Shown: positions 17,071 through 26,666 of the stretch, piece by piece
Layout of the letters: each line of letters opens with the position of its first letter
How positions within the stretch are numbered: the first letter of the stretch is position 1
Origin: Pseudohongiella nitratireducens
Lineage (GTDB): Bacteria; Pseudomonadota; Gammaproteobacteria; Pseudomonadales; Pseudohongiellaceae
Length of the DNA: 64,000 nucleotides
Direction of reading: 5' to 3'
NCBI RefSeq assembly: GCF_001642735.1
Contig: NZ_LWHM01000026.1
Span: 62,001 to 126,000 of the forward strand
Translations under genes and position numbers: made by a program
The notes under the pieces: generated by a model
What the model saw: only the letters and a program-made list of their open reading frames with translations
The model's database searches: none
What the model was told of the DNA's origin: nothing

Positions 17071-18438
17071 TCAGCGGGACACGATACGAGCTGCCCGATA
17101 TAATTTCAGCGCCGGAATTAGTGCAACAACAGCGGTTGCTATCAGCAGTGCACCGATAAAGAACATCATATTGCCACTGATCGGGTTGGCGCTTATGTAC
17201 AAACCGTAGTTCTGGTTCAACCAGGGCTGGCTGATGATTGCGGCGATTGCCGTGAAACCCAGCCCAAGCAGTGTTCCTGTCATGGCTATCAGGATGGCTT
17301 CAGCTTCAATGCTTAACAACAAAGCCCCTGACGAGACGCCAATTGAGCGGAACAGACTGACCTCCGGGTAGCGTTCACGAATACTGGCCAGCAGCATGGT
17401 GGCCAGTCCGAGAATGCTGGCCAGCATGACCAGCACAGAGATCAGCCGAAGCAAGCCTTCCACATTTGCCATCATCTGCCATAATTCAGCCAGGGCAATG
17501 CCGGGTATGACGCCTGTTAGTGCTTCACCGGGATAGTTGTTGATGGCCTGCTGCAGCGTAAAGACCTGGGCTCTGGAATGAAGCCCGATCAGGGTAGCCG
17601 TGATATCAACAGGTAATGTTGTCACTGTGGCTATCCCGGTGTTTGTATCTGCGGCCTGCTGACTGTCATTATTGCTATGCTCATGCTCATGCTCATGCTC
17701 ATGCTCATGCTCATGCTCATGCTCATTGTGATTATTGACGGCGACGTCATCATTAGCATGATTGGTGTGTTCATTCGGAGCGGGTTGATCATGATTGTGA
17801 CCTCCGGCACCATGCATGGCAGCCAGTCCACTCAAGGGGATGTGCACGGCCTGGTCGGTTGGCGTGCCTGTGGCAGCAAGAATGCCACTGACCTGAAAAG
17901 GGTGATTGTCATGCTGCGTGAAACTGACTTCAGCGATGCCATGGGAAAGCACAATCTCGTCACCCAGGCTGTACCCCAGATCCTTTGCCACATCACTGCC
18001 TAATACAACGTCGTGAGAGCTGCCAAATTGCCGGCCTTGTGCGAAGGCCAGTGCCTGACGGTTGCCGAATTGATAGTGCGCAAACAGGGTGTTATCCGTT
18101 CCTACTACGCGGTATCCCTGATGCGAATCCCCCAGCGCGATGGGGATTTGCCAGGCCACCCGGCTGTCACTGGCTATGATCCGGTAAGTTTCGCTGCTGA
18201 TACCGTTGCCGGGAGTGCCTATGCGAAAAATACTGTAAAGCAGTAAATTTATCGAACTCGTTCTCGGGCCAACGATCAGGTCAACGCCTGATACGGTGCG
18301 GTTAAAACTGTTTTGCGCCTCGCTACGGATGTGTTCGACAGTACTCACGACAGCGATACTGATTGCCAGTGCGATCACCGTTAAAATGACGCTGACCCGA
18401 CGTTCGATAAGGCTTTTTATGGCAAGTTTTAAAATCAT
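17071..18438 (-). CDS. FtsX/MacB-type ABC permease with His-rich periplasmic loop (zinc-related)
   Basis: The 455-residue permease has one N-terminal membrane segment (VSVILTVIALAISIAVVSTV), a large periplasmic domain, and three C-terminal segments, the FtsX/LolC/MacB layout. The periplasmic domain carries a His-rich stretch (about residues 203-260) with HGAGGHNHD, NEHTNHAND and an unbroken His-Glu repeat of nine pairs, suggesting metal binding. Its start overlaps the stop of the ABC ATPase gene (ATGA). With the divergent DUF3299 gene it matches the zinc-responsive ATPase/permease/DUF3299 loci known from Pseudomonas (PA4063-PA4066 region) and Vibrio (Zrg). A zinc role here is inference from this match. 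Confidence 0.85.
   Translation of the reverse strand: MILKLAIKSLIERRVSVILTVIALAISIAVVSTVEHIRSEAQNSFNRTVSGVDLIVGPRTSSINLLLYSIFRIGTPGNGISSETYRIIASDSRVAWQIPIALGDSHQGYRVVGTDNTLFAHYQFGNRQALAFAQGRQFGSSHDVVLGSDVAKDLGYSLGDEIVLSHGIAEVSFTQHDNHPFQVSGILAATGTPTDQAVHIPLSGLAAMHGAGGHNHDQPAPNEHTNHANDDVAVNNHNEHEHEHEHEHEHEHEHSNNDSQQAADTNTGIATVTTLPVDITATLIGLHSRAQVFTLQQAINNYPGEALTGVIPGIALAELWQMMANVEGLLRLISVLVMLASILGLATMLLASIRERYPEVSLFRSIGVSSGALLLSIEAEAILIAMTGTLLGLGFTAIAAIISQPWLNQNYGLYISANPISGNMMFFIGALLIATAVVALIPALKLYRAARIVSR
17677..17726 (-). repeat. Perfect (GAGCAT)n microsatellite encoding the Glu-His repeat
   Basis: Eight exact ATGCTC units (GAGCAT on the coding strand) plus a partial unit lie in the permease gene. 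They encode Glu-His pairs. Six-base units allow length change without frameshift. Confidence 0.93.
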
Positions 18439-19163
18439 GCTGAAGCCTCCGTGGTGTCTGGAATGGCCAGTGCCTGATTTAACTCATTCATGCTTTCGCA
18501 GCGGTTGAAGTGACTGATTAACTGTCGGTCATGACTGACAAAAAGGATAGTGGTGTCAGATTCAGTTAAATCATTCAGCAGCAACTGCATGAATGCATCA
18601 CGTGCATCTTCGTCCAATGCCGAGGTCGGCTCATCGGCGATCAACAGGGGAGGGTGATGGATCATGGCTCTGGCTATCGCTACTCGTTGCTGCTGTCCCA
18701 CACTGAGCTGATCAGCGCGGCGACGCCATAAATTTTCTGCGACTGACAGCCTTGTAAGCAACTCGGATGCTCTGGCCCGGAAAGTTTTATCAGACAGTTT
18801 ATTCAGCTTCGCAGACACTTCCAGGTTGTCCAGAATGCTCAGGTAGGGGATCAGGTTAAATTGCTGAAAAATGAAACCAATCTGATGAGCACGAAATCTG
18901 TCCCGTGCCCGTACTGACATAGCTGCCAGGTTCTGATTCAAAATATTGATGGAACCGGCGCTGGGTATCAGCAACCCTGAGAGTAGTCGTAATAAGGTAG
19001 ATTTTCCCGAGCCGGAAGAACCTAGCAAAAAGCACCGCTCACCAACAGACAAGGAAAATTCGGGTATATCCAGTGTTAAAGATTCGTTGCCTGACCAGGC
19101 ATACTGAAGGTGTTTAACATCGATGGCTTGAGATGAGACCTGGTAATCAGCTTTGGAATTCAT
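18435..19163 (-). CDS. ABC transporter ATPase of the zinc-related FtsX-type system
   Basis: This 242-residue ATPase has the Walker A GSSGSGKST, the Q-loop FIFQQFNLIPYLS, the signature LSVGQQQR, the Walker B LLIADEPTSAL and the H-loop FVSHD. The sequence falls in the LolD/MacB/FtsE class that pairs with FtsX-type permeases. Its stop overlaps the permease start, so the pair is translated together. The upstream region is shared with the divergent DUF3299 gene and carries a tandem repeat and Zur-like sites. No periplasmic DUF2796-type partner, found in some related loci, is visible in the window. Confidence 0.92.
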   Translation of the reverse strand: MNSKADYQVSSQAIDVKHLQYAWSGNESLTLDIPEFSLSVGERCFLLGSSGSGKSTLLRLLSGLLIPSAGSINILNQNLAAMSVRARDRFRAHQIGFIFQQFNLIPYLSILDNLEVSAKLNKLSDKTFRARASELLTRLSVAENLWRRRADQLSVGQQQRVAIARAMIHHPPLLIADEPTSALDEDARDAFMQLLLNDLTESDTTILFVSHDRQLISHFNRCESMNELNQALAIPDTTEASA

Positions 19164-19203
19164 TGATGCCCCGCTACTTGGCGACTACTAACCTGGCGAC
19201 TGT

Positions 19204-19241
19204 TATATTAGTGACGAGTATATATATTAGTGACGAGTATA
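19204..19241. repeat. Perfect 19-bp tandem duplication in the divergent promoter region
   Basis: TATATTAGTGACGAGTATA occurs exactly twice, at 19204-19222 and 19223-19241. A degenerate GTGACGA copy follows near 19260. The first copy overlaps a TGTTATA half-site at 19201-19207. The duplication lies 41 bases upstream of the ABC ATPase start. Confidence 0.9.
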
Positions 19242-19322
19242 GTAGTAACGATTAAATCAGTGACGATGTATGGCCAGTGTTGGATAGGAAATTGCATGAT
19301 TAAACAGTGCGACCTGATTAAT

Positions 19323-19337
19323 TGTTATACAATAGCA
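19323..19337. promoter_or_regulatory. Candidate Zur operator upstream of the DUF3299 gene
   Basis: TGTTATACAATAGCA matches the gammaproteobacterial Zur-box core TGTTATANTATAACA at 13 of 15 positions. It lies 61 bases before the DUF3299 ATG. It also overlaps a perfect ATTGT-TAT-ACAAT palindrome (19321-19333) and a -10-like TATACAAT. A bare half-site (TGTTATA) sits at 19201. Repression by zinc-loaded Zur is inferred from the motif and the gene types. Confidence 0.55.
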
Positions 19338-19398
19338 CGGAGCGATACAATGAGATTACTGTAATTAAAGCCCAATGCATAGATCAAGGTGAAAAATT

Positions 19399-19941
19399 AT
19401 GTTCAATCGCTTAACCATGATGGCGCTAACGTGGTGCATTTGCACAACAGCTGTGCATGCCGCAGATTACAGAGACCTTGACTGGCTGGAGTTATTGCCA
19501 GAACAGGAGCGTATGACGCTACTGAACCAGGGGCCTATTGATCATGGCGGTGAAACGTCCCCGCAACGCCAGCCGGCACTGGGGGGTAATAAAAGTTTGA
19601 GTCAGCTAGAGGTGGAGGCCGCCTGGACCTCAGTCAATGTGGTTGATGAACTGGCTGAACAAGAGGTCAGGCTTCCCGGTTTTGTGGTACCGCTGGAATA
19701 CAATGACAATCAGGATGTTATTGAGTTTTTCTTGGTTCCTTTTTTTGGCGCATGCATTCATGTCCCGGCGCCACCCCCGAACCAGATTATTCATGTTAGC
19801 ATCCCGGAAGGTTTTGAACTGAGTTCAATCTACGAGCCGTATGTGGTTGAAGGCAAGGTGCAGATCAGTCTGACCGAAAGGGAGCTGGGGATCTCTGCTT
19901 ACTCGATAGTGCCCGATGCAGTCGTGCCATATGAACGCTGA
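19399..19941 (+). CDS. DUF3299 periplasmic protein of the zinc-related locus
   Basis: This 180-residue protein has a signal peptide (LTWCICTTAVHA) and the DUF3299 core. The conserved stretches are VRLPGFVVPLEYND, then EFFLVPFFGACIHVPAPPPNQ, then a beta-rich end. The single conserved Cys and His of GACIHVP are the obvious candidate ligands. DUF3299 genes are repeatedly found with FtsX-type ABC transporters in zinc-regulated loci, which is the arrangement here, divergently oriented. The biochemical role of the family is not known to me. Its downstream neighbour sdaA converges on it 15 bases away. Confidence 0.87.
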   Translation: MFNRLTMMALTWCICTTAVHAADYRDLDWLELLPEQERMTLLNQGPIDHGGETSPQRQPALGGNKSLSQLEVEAAWTSVNVVDELAEQEVRLPGFVVPLEYNDNQDVIEFFLVPFFGACIHVPAPPPNQIIHVSIPEGFELSSIYEPYVVEGKVQISLTERELGISAYSIVPDAVVPYER

Positions 19942-19956
19942 GGGTGAACGTTAGAA

Positions 19957-21357
19957 TCAGCAATCAACAATTGAGACCGGCACTTCCAGGACATGAACGG
20001 CCAGCCCGCCACGGGCAGTTTCTTTGTAACTGTCTTTCATGTCCCTGCCTGTTTCTCGCATGGTCGCAATGACCTGGTCCAGCGACACATAATGTTCACC
20101 GTTGCCGCGCAGTGCCATTCTCGCGGCACTGATGGCTTTAATGGCTGCCATCGCATTGCGTTCAATACAGGGGACTTGTACCAGACCTCCGATTGGATCA
20201 CAGGTCAGTCCAAGGTTATGTTCCATGGCAATTTCTGCTGCGTTTTCGACCTGTTCCGGTGTCGCTCCCAGTACTTCTGCCAATGCGCCGGCGGCCATTG
20301 AGCAGGCGGAACCGACCTCACCCTGACAGCCCACTTCAGCACCGCTGATGGATGCGTTGGTTTTGTAAAGAATGCCTATGGCACCAGCAGTCAGTAGAAA
20401 CCGTCGTACATCATCGGGTTCGACCCCGTCGGCAAATGTCATGTAATAACGCAGTGCTGCTGGAATAATACCAGCGGCGCCATTTGTTGGTGCGGTAACC
20501 ACACGGCCCCCCATGGCATTTTCTTCATTCACTGCCAGGGCATAGAGCGTCACCCAGTCCAGTGTCAGTAGCGCATCATCCCGAGACAGCCCTGATCGGT
20601 TTTTCAGCTTTCTGTAAAGGTGAGCTGCACGCCTTTTGACTTTCAACCCTCCCGGCATGATGCCTTCTGAACGACAGCCTTTGTCAATACACTCGTTCAT
20701 GGTTTTCCAGAGTGTATCCAGCAAATGGTTGATCTCGTGCTCGCTGCGCCAGACACGTTCATTTTCAAGCATCAGGCTGCTGATGCTGCGCCCACTTTTG
20801 CGGCACATGGCAAGAAGTTCTTTGGCCGAAGTGAAAGGCCAGGGCTGGGCGATCGGGTTTTCGACCAGTATCTGGTCGCCACTGGCAGATTCATCAATGA
20901 CAAATCCGCCGCCAACGGAAAAGAATATTCTGTAATGTAGCGCTTCATTGTTTTTGTCGAAGGCTGTAAATCGCATGCCATTCGGATGAAAGGGGAGGAC
21001 TTCATCCCGATGCATGATCAGGTCATCACGATAGCTGAAGTTGATGGTGACATCATCTGCCAGCGTTAGTAATCCAGACTCCCGCACTTCATTCACCCGT
21101 TGCTCAATGGAGTCGACATCAACCGTCTCTGGTGCTTCTCCCTGCAAGCCCAGAATAATAGCTTTTGGTGTGCCGTGGCCGGCCCCGGTTGCCGCCAGTG
21201 AGCCATACATTTCGATCGTTATACGATAACAAGCGGTTGACAGGTTATTCTCATACAGTGAGTTTGAAAATATTGCAGCGGCTTTCATTGGGCCGACGGT
21301 ATGAGAGGAAGAAGGACCAATCCCTATTTTAAACAGGTCGAAGACACTGATTGCCAT
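19957..21357 (-). CDS. sdaA: L-serine ammonia-lyase, iron-sulfur type (single chain)
   Basis: L-serine dehydratase converts serine to pyruvate and ammonia with a [4Fe-4S] cluster. The N-terminal signature [21 protein letters not shown] is present. So are the cluster-binding Cys stretches [30 protein letters not shown] and a C-terminal Cys (SIVDC). The length of 466 residues matches the fused alpha/beta form. A GGAGTAGGAA on the minus strand precedes the ATG at 21357. With the neighbouring TonB receptor and AgcS symporter it suggests amino-acid catabolism, though it is divergent from them and need not be co-regulated. Confidence 0.96.
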   Translation of the reverse strand: MAISVFDLFKIGIGPSSSHTVGPMKAAAIFSNSLYENNLSTACYRITIEMYGSLAATGAGHGTPKAIILGLQGEAPETVDVDSIEQRVNEVRESGLLTLADDVTINFSYRDDLIMHRDEVLPFHPNGMRFTAFDKNNEALHYRIFFSVGGGFVIDESASGDQILVENPIAQPWPFTSAKELLAMCRKSGRSISSLMLENERVWRSEHEINHLLDTLWKTMNECIDKGCRSEGIMPGGLKVKRRAAHLYRKLKNRSGLSRDDALLTLDWVTLYALAVNEENAMGGRVVTAPTNGAAGIIPAALRYYMTFADGVEPDDVRRFLLTAGAIGILYKTNASISGAEVGCQGEVGSACSMAAGALAEVLGATPEQVENAAEIAMEHNLGLTCDPIGGLVQVPCIERNAMAAIKAISAARMALRGNGEHYVSLDQVIATMRETGRDMKDSYKETARGGLAVHVLEVPVSIVDC

Positions 21358-21957
21358 TTCCTACTCCGTTACCAGAATTCAATTTTTTCAGTTTCAAGTA
21401 TCAGTTTCAAATATCAGCTTAAGTCACCAGCCATTAACCTGCCACCAGACTAAACCATTCTCTGACGTTATGCAGCACCCGTTTGCTTAATCATAGCTTT
21501 CTCTTTAAAGCAGGTGGTTATCGCATCATGGTGGCCCGTTATTGTGCGCCAGTGCTTATAAATAGTGCTGAACAATCGTTACATTATGGTGCCTGGTATC
21601 ACGTCTATGCGCGCAATTAGAGCAACCAGTGAATTTCAAGTTGATAGAAATTTGAACCAGGTAACAAAAAGTAAATTGAGCGAACTGATTTTTACGGTAC
21701 GCATACTGATTCCTTTGCTGGTTGCAGATTCACTGCTATCCATTTGTAAATAATGAATAATATAAATTTTCAATCGCTCTCATATCTGACATGGAGCCCT
21801 TGTTGCAATGAAGTTGAACTGAAGCGCTCCAATCTGGTTCTGGCATGATTGGCATACTTAATGCTGTCACACCTCTGTAAATCTATTAGTGAGTCTTCGT
21901 CAGTTTGACCAACCCCTGATGAACGACAATTTAATATTCATTGTGCTGGAGGATGTT
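21358..21957. other. 600-bp AT-rich intergenic region with a 13-bp tandem repeat
   Basis: No convincing gene is visible between sdaA and the second TonB receptor; the short open frames here lack ribosome sites and family resemblance. TCAGTTTCAAGTA and TCAGTTTCAAATA are adjacent at 21388-21413, followed by another TCAG. They lie 30 bases upstream of sdaA and could be operator half-sites. The rest is AT-rich and probably holds the two divergent promoters. Confidence 0.6.
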
Positions 21958-24786
21958 ATGGCGAGTCATACGGATCAATGCGGGAAGGCGAGACCAGTTC
22001 AGACAAAGCTGTCACTATCAGTCATGATTGCCAGTTTGATGTGGGCTGGAGCCAGTCCTGAGCTCCGTGCTCAGGAAGCTGCAGATACGGAAATTGAGTC
22101 TATCATGGTGACCGGTTCTCGTGTCCAGCGAGATGGTTACAGTGCGCCTACTCCTGTCTCTGTTCTCAGCGAAGAAGATATCGCCATGGAAGCGCCTGCC
22201 TCCATTGCTGACTTTGTTAATACAATGCCAGCCGTGCAGGGGAGTACGACATCTTCCAGTTCCTCCGGCTCGCTCAGTAGCGGTGCCGCAGGTATCGCAG
22301 CAATGAACCTGAGGGGGCTGGGTACAGGCAGAACGCTGGTTCTGTTTGATGGGCAACGTTCAGTGGTATCGGCTTCCACAGGCCAGGTTGATTCAAACAC
22401 GTTTCCACAGTCCCTGGTGTCCCGGGTTGAGATTGTGACCGGCGGTGCCTCCGCTGCATACGGTTCAGATGCGATTGGTGGGGTAGTGAACTTCATTCTC
22501 GACCGTGAATATACCGGCTTCAAGACAGAGGTGCAGTACGGAGAAACATTTTATGACGATGATGCGAACCATAAAGTGGTGGCGACAGCCGGTTTTCCCT
22601 TCGCTGATGGTGATGGCCATGTTTTGTTAAGTGGAGAGATGTTCAACAGCGACGGCGCCTTTGATACCGTGCGTGACTGGAATATGCATGGTTATCAGGG
22701 CATTTTGAACCCGGATCGTAATGTCGCTGGCCAACCGCACTTCCTGGTAGGTGAGGGTATTGGTATTTCTGCCTATACACCCGGTGGATTGATTACTTCC
22801 GGACCATTGAAAGGGACTTATTTTGGGGTTAATGGCAGCGTAAACCAACTGGCTTACGGAGAAGAGTCGGGCCAGTGGATGATCGGCGGTGACTGGGATT
22901 ATGCAACATCAGGAATGCGTGGCTCGCATTCATTGGCTGCTGCTGATGAGCGGGAGAGTGTGTTCGCTCGCATAAGCTACGACCTGACACCTACTACGAG
23001 TGCATTTCTACAGGGCTCATGGGCTGGCTACGAAGGTGAAAGTTATTACATCAGTCCAACTGACCGCGGGCGCACCATTTACGCGGATAATGCTTTCCTG
23101 CCGGCCTCAATCAGTGCCCAGATGAGCACACTGGGCCTGGACTCCTTTACCATGGGAACCAGCAATGAAGAGTTCCCGATTGCTGGCAGTAACAACGGTC
23201 GGGAGACGACACGGTTGGTGGCCGGTATTGAAGGCAGTTTTGATGTCATGGACCTTGGTTTTAACTGGGATGCTTATTATCAGAACGGTGTCACAGAAAC
23301 TGATGAACATATGTTGCCGATCTATAATTTTGATCGCTTAACCATGGCCACTGATGCTGTATTTCATCCTGATACGGGTGAGATTGTTTGCCGCTCCTCA
23401 ATTACTGACCCGGCTAATGGCTGTGTCCCAATGAACCGCTTTGGAATTGGTGTCACCAGCCAGGAATCAATCAATTACGTCATGGGCCGGCCACGTCGAC
23501 TGCAGGATTTTACCCAGAATGTTGCAGCAGTGAATTTCAGCACCAGCGATATTAATGGCTGGACAGGGCCGATATCCCTGGCATTTGGTGCAGAATACCG
23601 AACCGAGGAAATGGATGGTTTTGTTTCTCCTGAGCATAGCTCTGGCTGGAAATACGGTAACTATAAAGTGACAGCTGGCGATTATAATGTTGCCGAGGCC
23701 TATATAGAGACAGTATTTGGTATCGTTGAAAACCTTGAGTTCAACGGTGCCGCCCGTTACACCGATTACAGTACATCGGGTGGTGTAACGACCTGGAAGG
23801 CCGGATTGACTTACGTTATGACAGATGATGTGACATTGCGTGCGACCCGCTCCCGTGATATTCGTGCGCCTAACCTGAGCGAGCTTTATGATGCTGGTAC
23901 GGCACGAACCAATGCCGTGAATATAGCGGGCGAATCAATGCCTTTCATTCAAAATCTTCAGGGCAACCCGGTTGTTGCACCGGAGGAAGCAGATTCTGTC
24001 GGTTTGGGTCTTGTTTACCAGCCGTCCTTCCTGCCCGGTTTCTCAACCGCTATCGATTATTATGATATCGAGATTAACGGTATCATCAACTTCGTCGGGG
24101 CTCAGAGTGTAGCTGATTTTTGTTATCTCAATGGCGTGCAAAGGTATTGTGACAATATCAATTTCGTCGATGGCCAGTTATCTACCATTGATCTCTATTA
24201 TGAAAACCTCAACAGCATGCAAGCAGAAGGCGTTGATGTTGAAGCGACTTACCGGTTTGGTGTCGACGAGCTTTTCGGTAGTGGGGCTGGAAACGTCACA
24301 TTGCGTGCCCTGGCGACTCATTACATGAAGGATATTGAAGACAACGGTGTTACCGCGATTAACCAGGCCGGTTCAAATGCAGGTAGTTCCCCGGACTGGT
24401 CATACCGAATGACCGCCAGTTACTCTCTGGACGACTTCAGCATGAACCTCACCGCGCGGGGTGTTTCGGATGGCGTACTCAGTAATGCTTACACCGAATG
24501 TAGCAGTGACTGTCCGGCAAGCGCTTCGCCGTTTTTCACTATAAATGATAACAGCGTTCCCGGTGAAACCTATTTTGATGCCTATCTGGCAAAAACATTT
24601 TTGATGGGGGATTCTGATGCCGAGCTGTTCATTTCGGTAAAAAACATACTGGATACTGACCCGGTACTGATCGCATACCCGGCCAACCAGGGTTCGGAGA
24701 ATCGACCTGGATATTTACCCACCAACCGTTCCCATTACGATGTGATGGGGCGATCTTACCGGATCGGGGCCCGATTCCAATTCTGA
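21958..24786 (+). CDS. TonB-dependent receptor, large Xanthomonas/Shewanella-type
   Basis: The protein is 942 residues from the ATG at 21958, which has a GGAGG at 21948-21952; in-frame starts further upstream lack this. A signal peptide (SLSVMIASLMWAGASPELRAQ) is followed by a TonB-box-like IESIMVTGSR. The plug contains VEIVTGGASAAYGSDAIGGVVNF, and the barrel ends in GARFQF. The TGGASAAYGSDA plug motif is typical of receptors abundant in marine gammaproteobacteria that import peptides, sugars or other organic ligands. The following sodium:amino-acid symporter and the adjacent serine deaminase make a peptide or amino-acid-derived ligand plausible (inference). Confidence 0.94.
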   Translation: MASHTDQCGKARPVQTKLSLSVMIASLMWAGASPELRAQEAADTEIESIMVTGSRVQRDGYSAPTPVSVLSEEDIAMEAPASIADFVNTMPAVQGSTTSSSSSGSLSSGAAGIAAMNLRGLGTGRTLVLFDGQRSVVSASTGQVDSNTFPQSLVSRVEIVTGGASAAYGSDAIGGVVNFILDREYTGFKTEVQYGETFYDDDANHKVVATAGFPFADGDGHVLLSGEMFNSDGAFDTVRDWNMHGYQGILNPDRNVAGQPHFLVGEGIGISAYTPGGLITSGPLKGTYFGVNGSVNQLAYGEESGQWMIGGDWDYATSGMRGSHSLAAADERESVFARISYDLTPTTSAFLQGSWAGYEGESYYISPTDRGRTIYADNAFLPASISAQMSTLGLDSFTMGTSNEEFPIAGSNNGRETTRLVAGIEGSFDVMDLGFNWDAYYQNGVTETDEHMLPIYNFDRLTMATDAVFHPDTGEIVCRSSITDPANGCVPMNRFGIGVTSQESINYVMGRPRRLQDFTQNVAAVNFSTSDINGWTGPISLAFGAEYRTEEMDGFVSPEHSSGWKYGNYKVTAGDYNVAEAYIETVFGIVENLEFNGAARYTDYSTSGGVTTWKAGLTYVMTDDVTLRATRSRDIRAPNLSELYDAGTARTNAVNIAGESMPFIQNLQGNPVVAPEEADSVGLGLVYQPSFLPGFSTAIDYYDIEINGIINFVGAQSVADFCYLNGVQRYCDNINFVDGQLSTIDLYYENLNSMQAEGVDVEATYRFGVDELFGSGAGNVTLRALATHYMKDIEDNGVTAINQAGSNAGSSPDWSYRMTASYSLDDFSMNLTARGVSDGVLSNAYTECSSDCPASASPFFTINDNSVPGETYFDAYLAKTFLMGDSDAELFISVKNILDTDPVLIAYPANQGSENRPGYLPTNRSHYDVMGRSYRIGARFQF

Positions 24787-24796
24787 CGGTACACAC

Positions 24797-24826
24797 CAGA
24801 AAGCCTGGCACCAAACCAGGCTTTCT
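24797..24826 (+). terminator. Terminator after the second TonB receptor gene
   Basis: A perfect 12-bp stem, CAGAAAGCCTGG and CCAGGCTTTCTG around a 7-base loop, starts 10 bases after the stop and is followed by CTTTCTGG. It separates the receptor from the symporter gene. Confidence 0.75.
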
Positions 24827-24967
24827 GCTTTCTGGACGGCTAACACCCTTGTTGCACTCACTGGACGCAGCCCGGGACAGGGATTATAGTCGGGCACAGG
24901 CAACGATTGCTTTACCTGATGCTGTTACAGTGCCGGTATCGCCAAGAAAAACAACAAGGAGTCTCTT

Positions 24968-26641
24968 TTGGACGCGTTCAACAATCTGCTACTCACCCTC
25001 GATAGCTTTCTCGGTTCATCCGCCTGGTTTCCTTTTGTCCTCTTGGGCGTCGGTCTGTTTTTCACCATCTACCTCGGTTTCCCGCAGATACGCTATTTCC
25101 GCCGTGCCTGGCAAGTGCTGGGGCAGGGGCGTGAGAAGCAGGATCAAAAGGGGGATACCTCCCATTTTGAAGCATTAAGCACTGCGCTGTCTGGCACGGT
25201 GGGTACGGGGAATATCGGCGGGGTTGGCCTGGCGATCTTTCTGGGTGGTCCCGCAGCCTTGTTCTGGATGTGGATGACAGCTTTTTTTGGTATGGCAACC
25301 AAGATGGTGGAAGTGACGCTCTCTCACCAGTACCGGGAAACAGCTGAAGACGGCACGATTGCTGGTGGCCCGATGTATGTGATGGAAAAGCGTCTCAACA
25401 TGCGCTGGCTGGCCGTGTTGTTCGCCATAGCCACCGTGTTGAGCTCTTTTGGCACGGGCAACCTGCCTCAGGTCAATAACATAGCGATCAGTGTGGAAAG
25501 CAGTTTTGGTATTGAACCTATGATCACCGGGGCGGTTCTTGCTGTGTTGCTGGGTCTGGTGATTGTGGGTGGTATTAAACGCATTGCCAAGGTTACCTCG
25601 ACTCTGGTCCCCAGCATGGCAGTCCTGTATCTGATAGGTGCTTTTGCCGTTATTATCCCGAATTACGCCAATATCATTCCCTCGTTTGTTGCTGTATTCA
25701 GTGATGCCTTTACCGGCTCGGCGGCGGTAGGCGGTTTCCTGGGGGCCACATTTGCTTATGCGTTCAATCGCGGGGTCAACCGTGGCCTGTTCTCAAACGA
25801 GGCCGGTCAAGGCTCGGCGCCGATTGCGCACGCTTCTGCCCGTGGTCATGAGCCTGTTTCGGAAGGGCTGGTGTCATTGCTGGAGCCATTCATCGATACC
25901 ATCATCATCTGTACTTTGACCGGTCTGGTCATTCTGTCTTCCAATGTGTGGACCGAAAAGCACCAGACCAGTTTTCAGGCAGCTGACCTGGCGCTCATTG
26001 AAGGACGCTATGATGACTCCCTGGAGGCTGATCGCCAGGCGTTGTTTGGATGGCTGAATATTGGCAATCAGACTGAAGTATCTTCCTTCAGTGGTGATTT
26101 GACAGTGGTCGATGGCCGGGTCCTGGATACCCAGGATGTCACCATTATTCATGCCCGTTCGGTTGCAGAGGATGTGCTTTTTGAGCAAAACGGTACACCT
26201 TATAACGGGACTGTTACCGTCGCTGACGGACAATTGACTGACAGCTCCATTCAACTGAGTGGCCAGTCATTGATACATTCCGCCGCGCTGACCACAGTTG
26301 CATTTGGTTATGGTTTGCTGGGTGGTGCCGGTCAGGTCATCGTCAGTTTCTCGCTGGTACTGTTCGCCTTTTCAACAGCAATTGCCTGGTCTTACTACGG
26401 TGATCGCGCGATTACGTTTCTGCTGGGGGCAAAATGGGTGATGCCATACCGTATGGTTTACTGCGGTGCGTTCTTTCTGGCTTCATTTACTGACACGACC
26501 ATTGTCTGGAACTTTGCCGCTGTTACCATTGTGTTGATGACCTTGCCCAACCTCTTTGCCACCTTCCTGCTGCGCAAAGAGGTGAAAAGCCTGGTCGCAA
26601 ATTACAACAAAACCCCGGGTGAAAGTGACAAAACCAGTTGA
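24968..26641 (+). CDS. Sodium:alanine/glycine symporter (AgcS family) with extra hydrophilic domain
   Basis: The family signature [18 protein letters not shown] and later [24 protein letters not shown] identify an AgcS (AlsT/DagA) symporter, which takes up small neutral amino acids with sodium. The start is a TTG at 24968 with AAGGAG six bases before it. At 557 residues it is longer than typical members (about 450-490). A hydrophilic, beta-like insertion of about 110 residues lies between VWTEKHQ and [10 protein letters not shown] (about residues 325-435), where most members have a short loop. The insertion is Asp/Gly/Val/Thr-rich and has no Cys. Confidence 0.92.
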   Translation: MDAFNNLLLTLDSFLGSSAWFPFVLLGVGLFFTIYLGFPQIRYFRRAWQVLGQGREKQDQKGDTSHFEALSTALSGTVGTGNIGGVGLAIFLGGPAALFWMWMTAFFGMATKMVEVTLSHQYRETAEDGTIAGGPMYVMEKRLNMRWLAVLFAIATVLSSFGTGNLPQVNNIAISVESSFGIEPMITGAVLAVLLGLVIVGGIKRIAKVTSTLVPSMAVLYLIGAFAVIIPNYANIIPSFVAVFSDAFTGSAAVGGFLGATFAYAFNRGVNRGLFSNEAGQGSAPIAHASARGHEPVSEGLVSLLEPFIDTIIICTLTGLVILSSNVWTEKHQTSFQAADLALIEGRYDDSLEADRQALFGWLNIGNQTEVSSFSGDLTVVDGRVLDTQDVTIIHARSVAEDVLFEQNGTPYNGTVTVADGQLTDSSIQLSGQSLIHSAALTTVAFGYGLLGGAGQVIVSFSLVLFAFSTAIAWSYYGDRAITFLLGAKWVMPYRMVYCGAFFLASFTDTTIVWNFAAVTIVLMTLPNLFATFLLRKEVKSLVANYNKTPGESDKTS

Positions 26642-26666
26642 TCAGCGGGGAGGGATTGCAGAAACA

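Noticed and set aside
17677-17726. Regular repeat considered as a CRISPR or regulatory array
   Set aside because: Units are six bases with no spacers and lie in frame in the permease gene.
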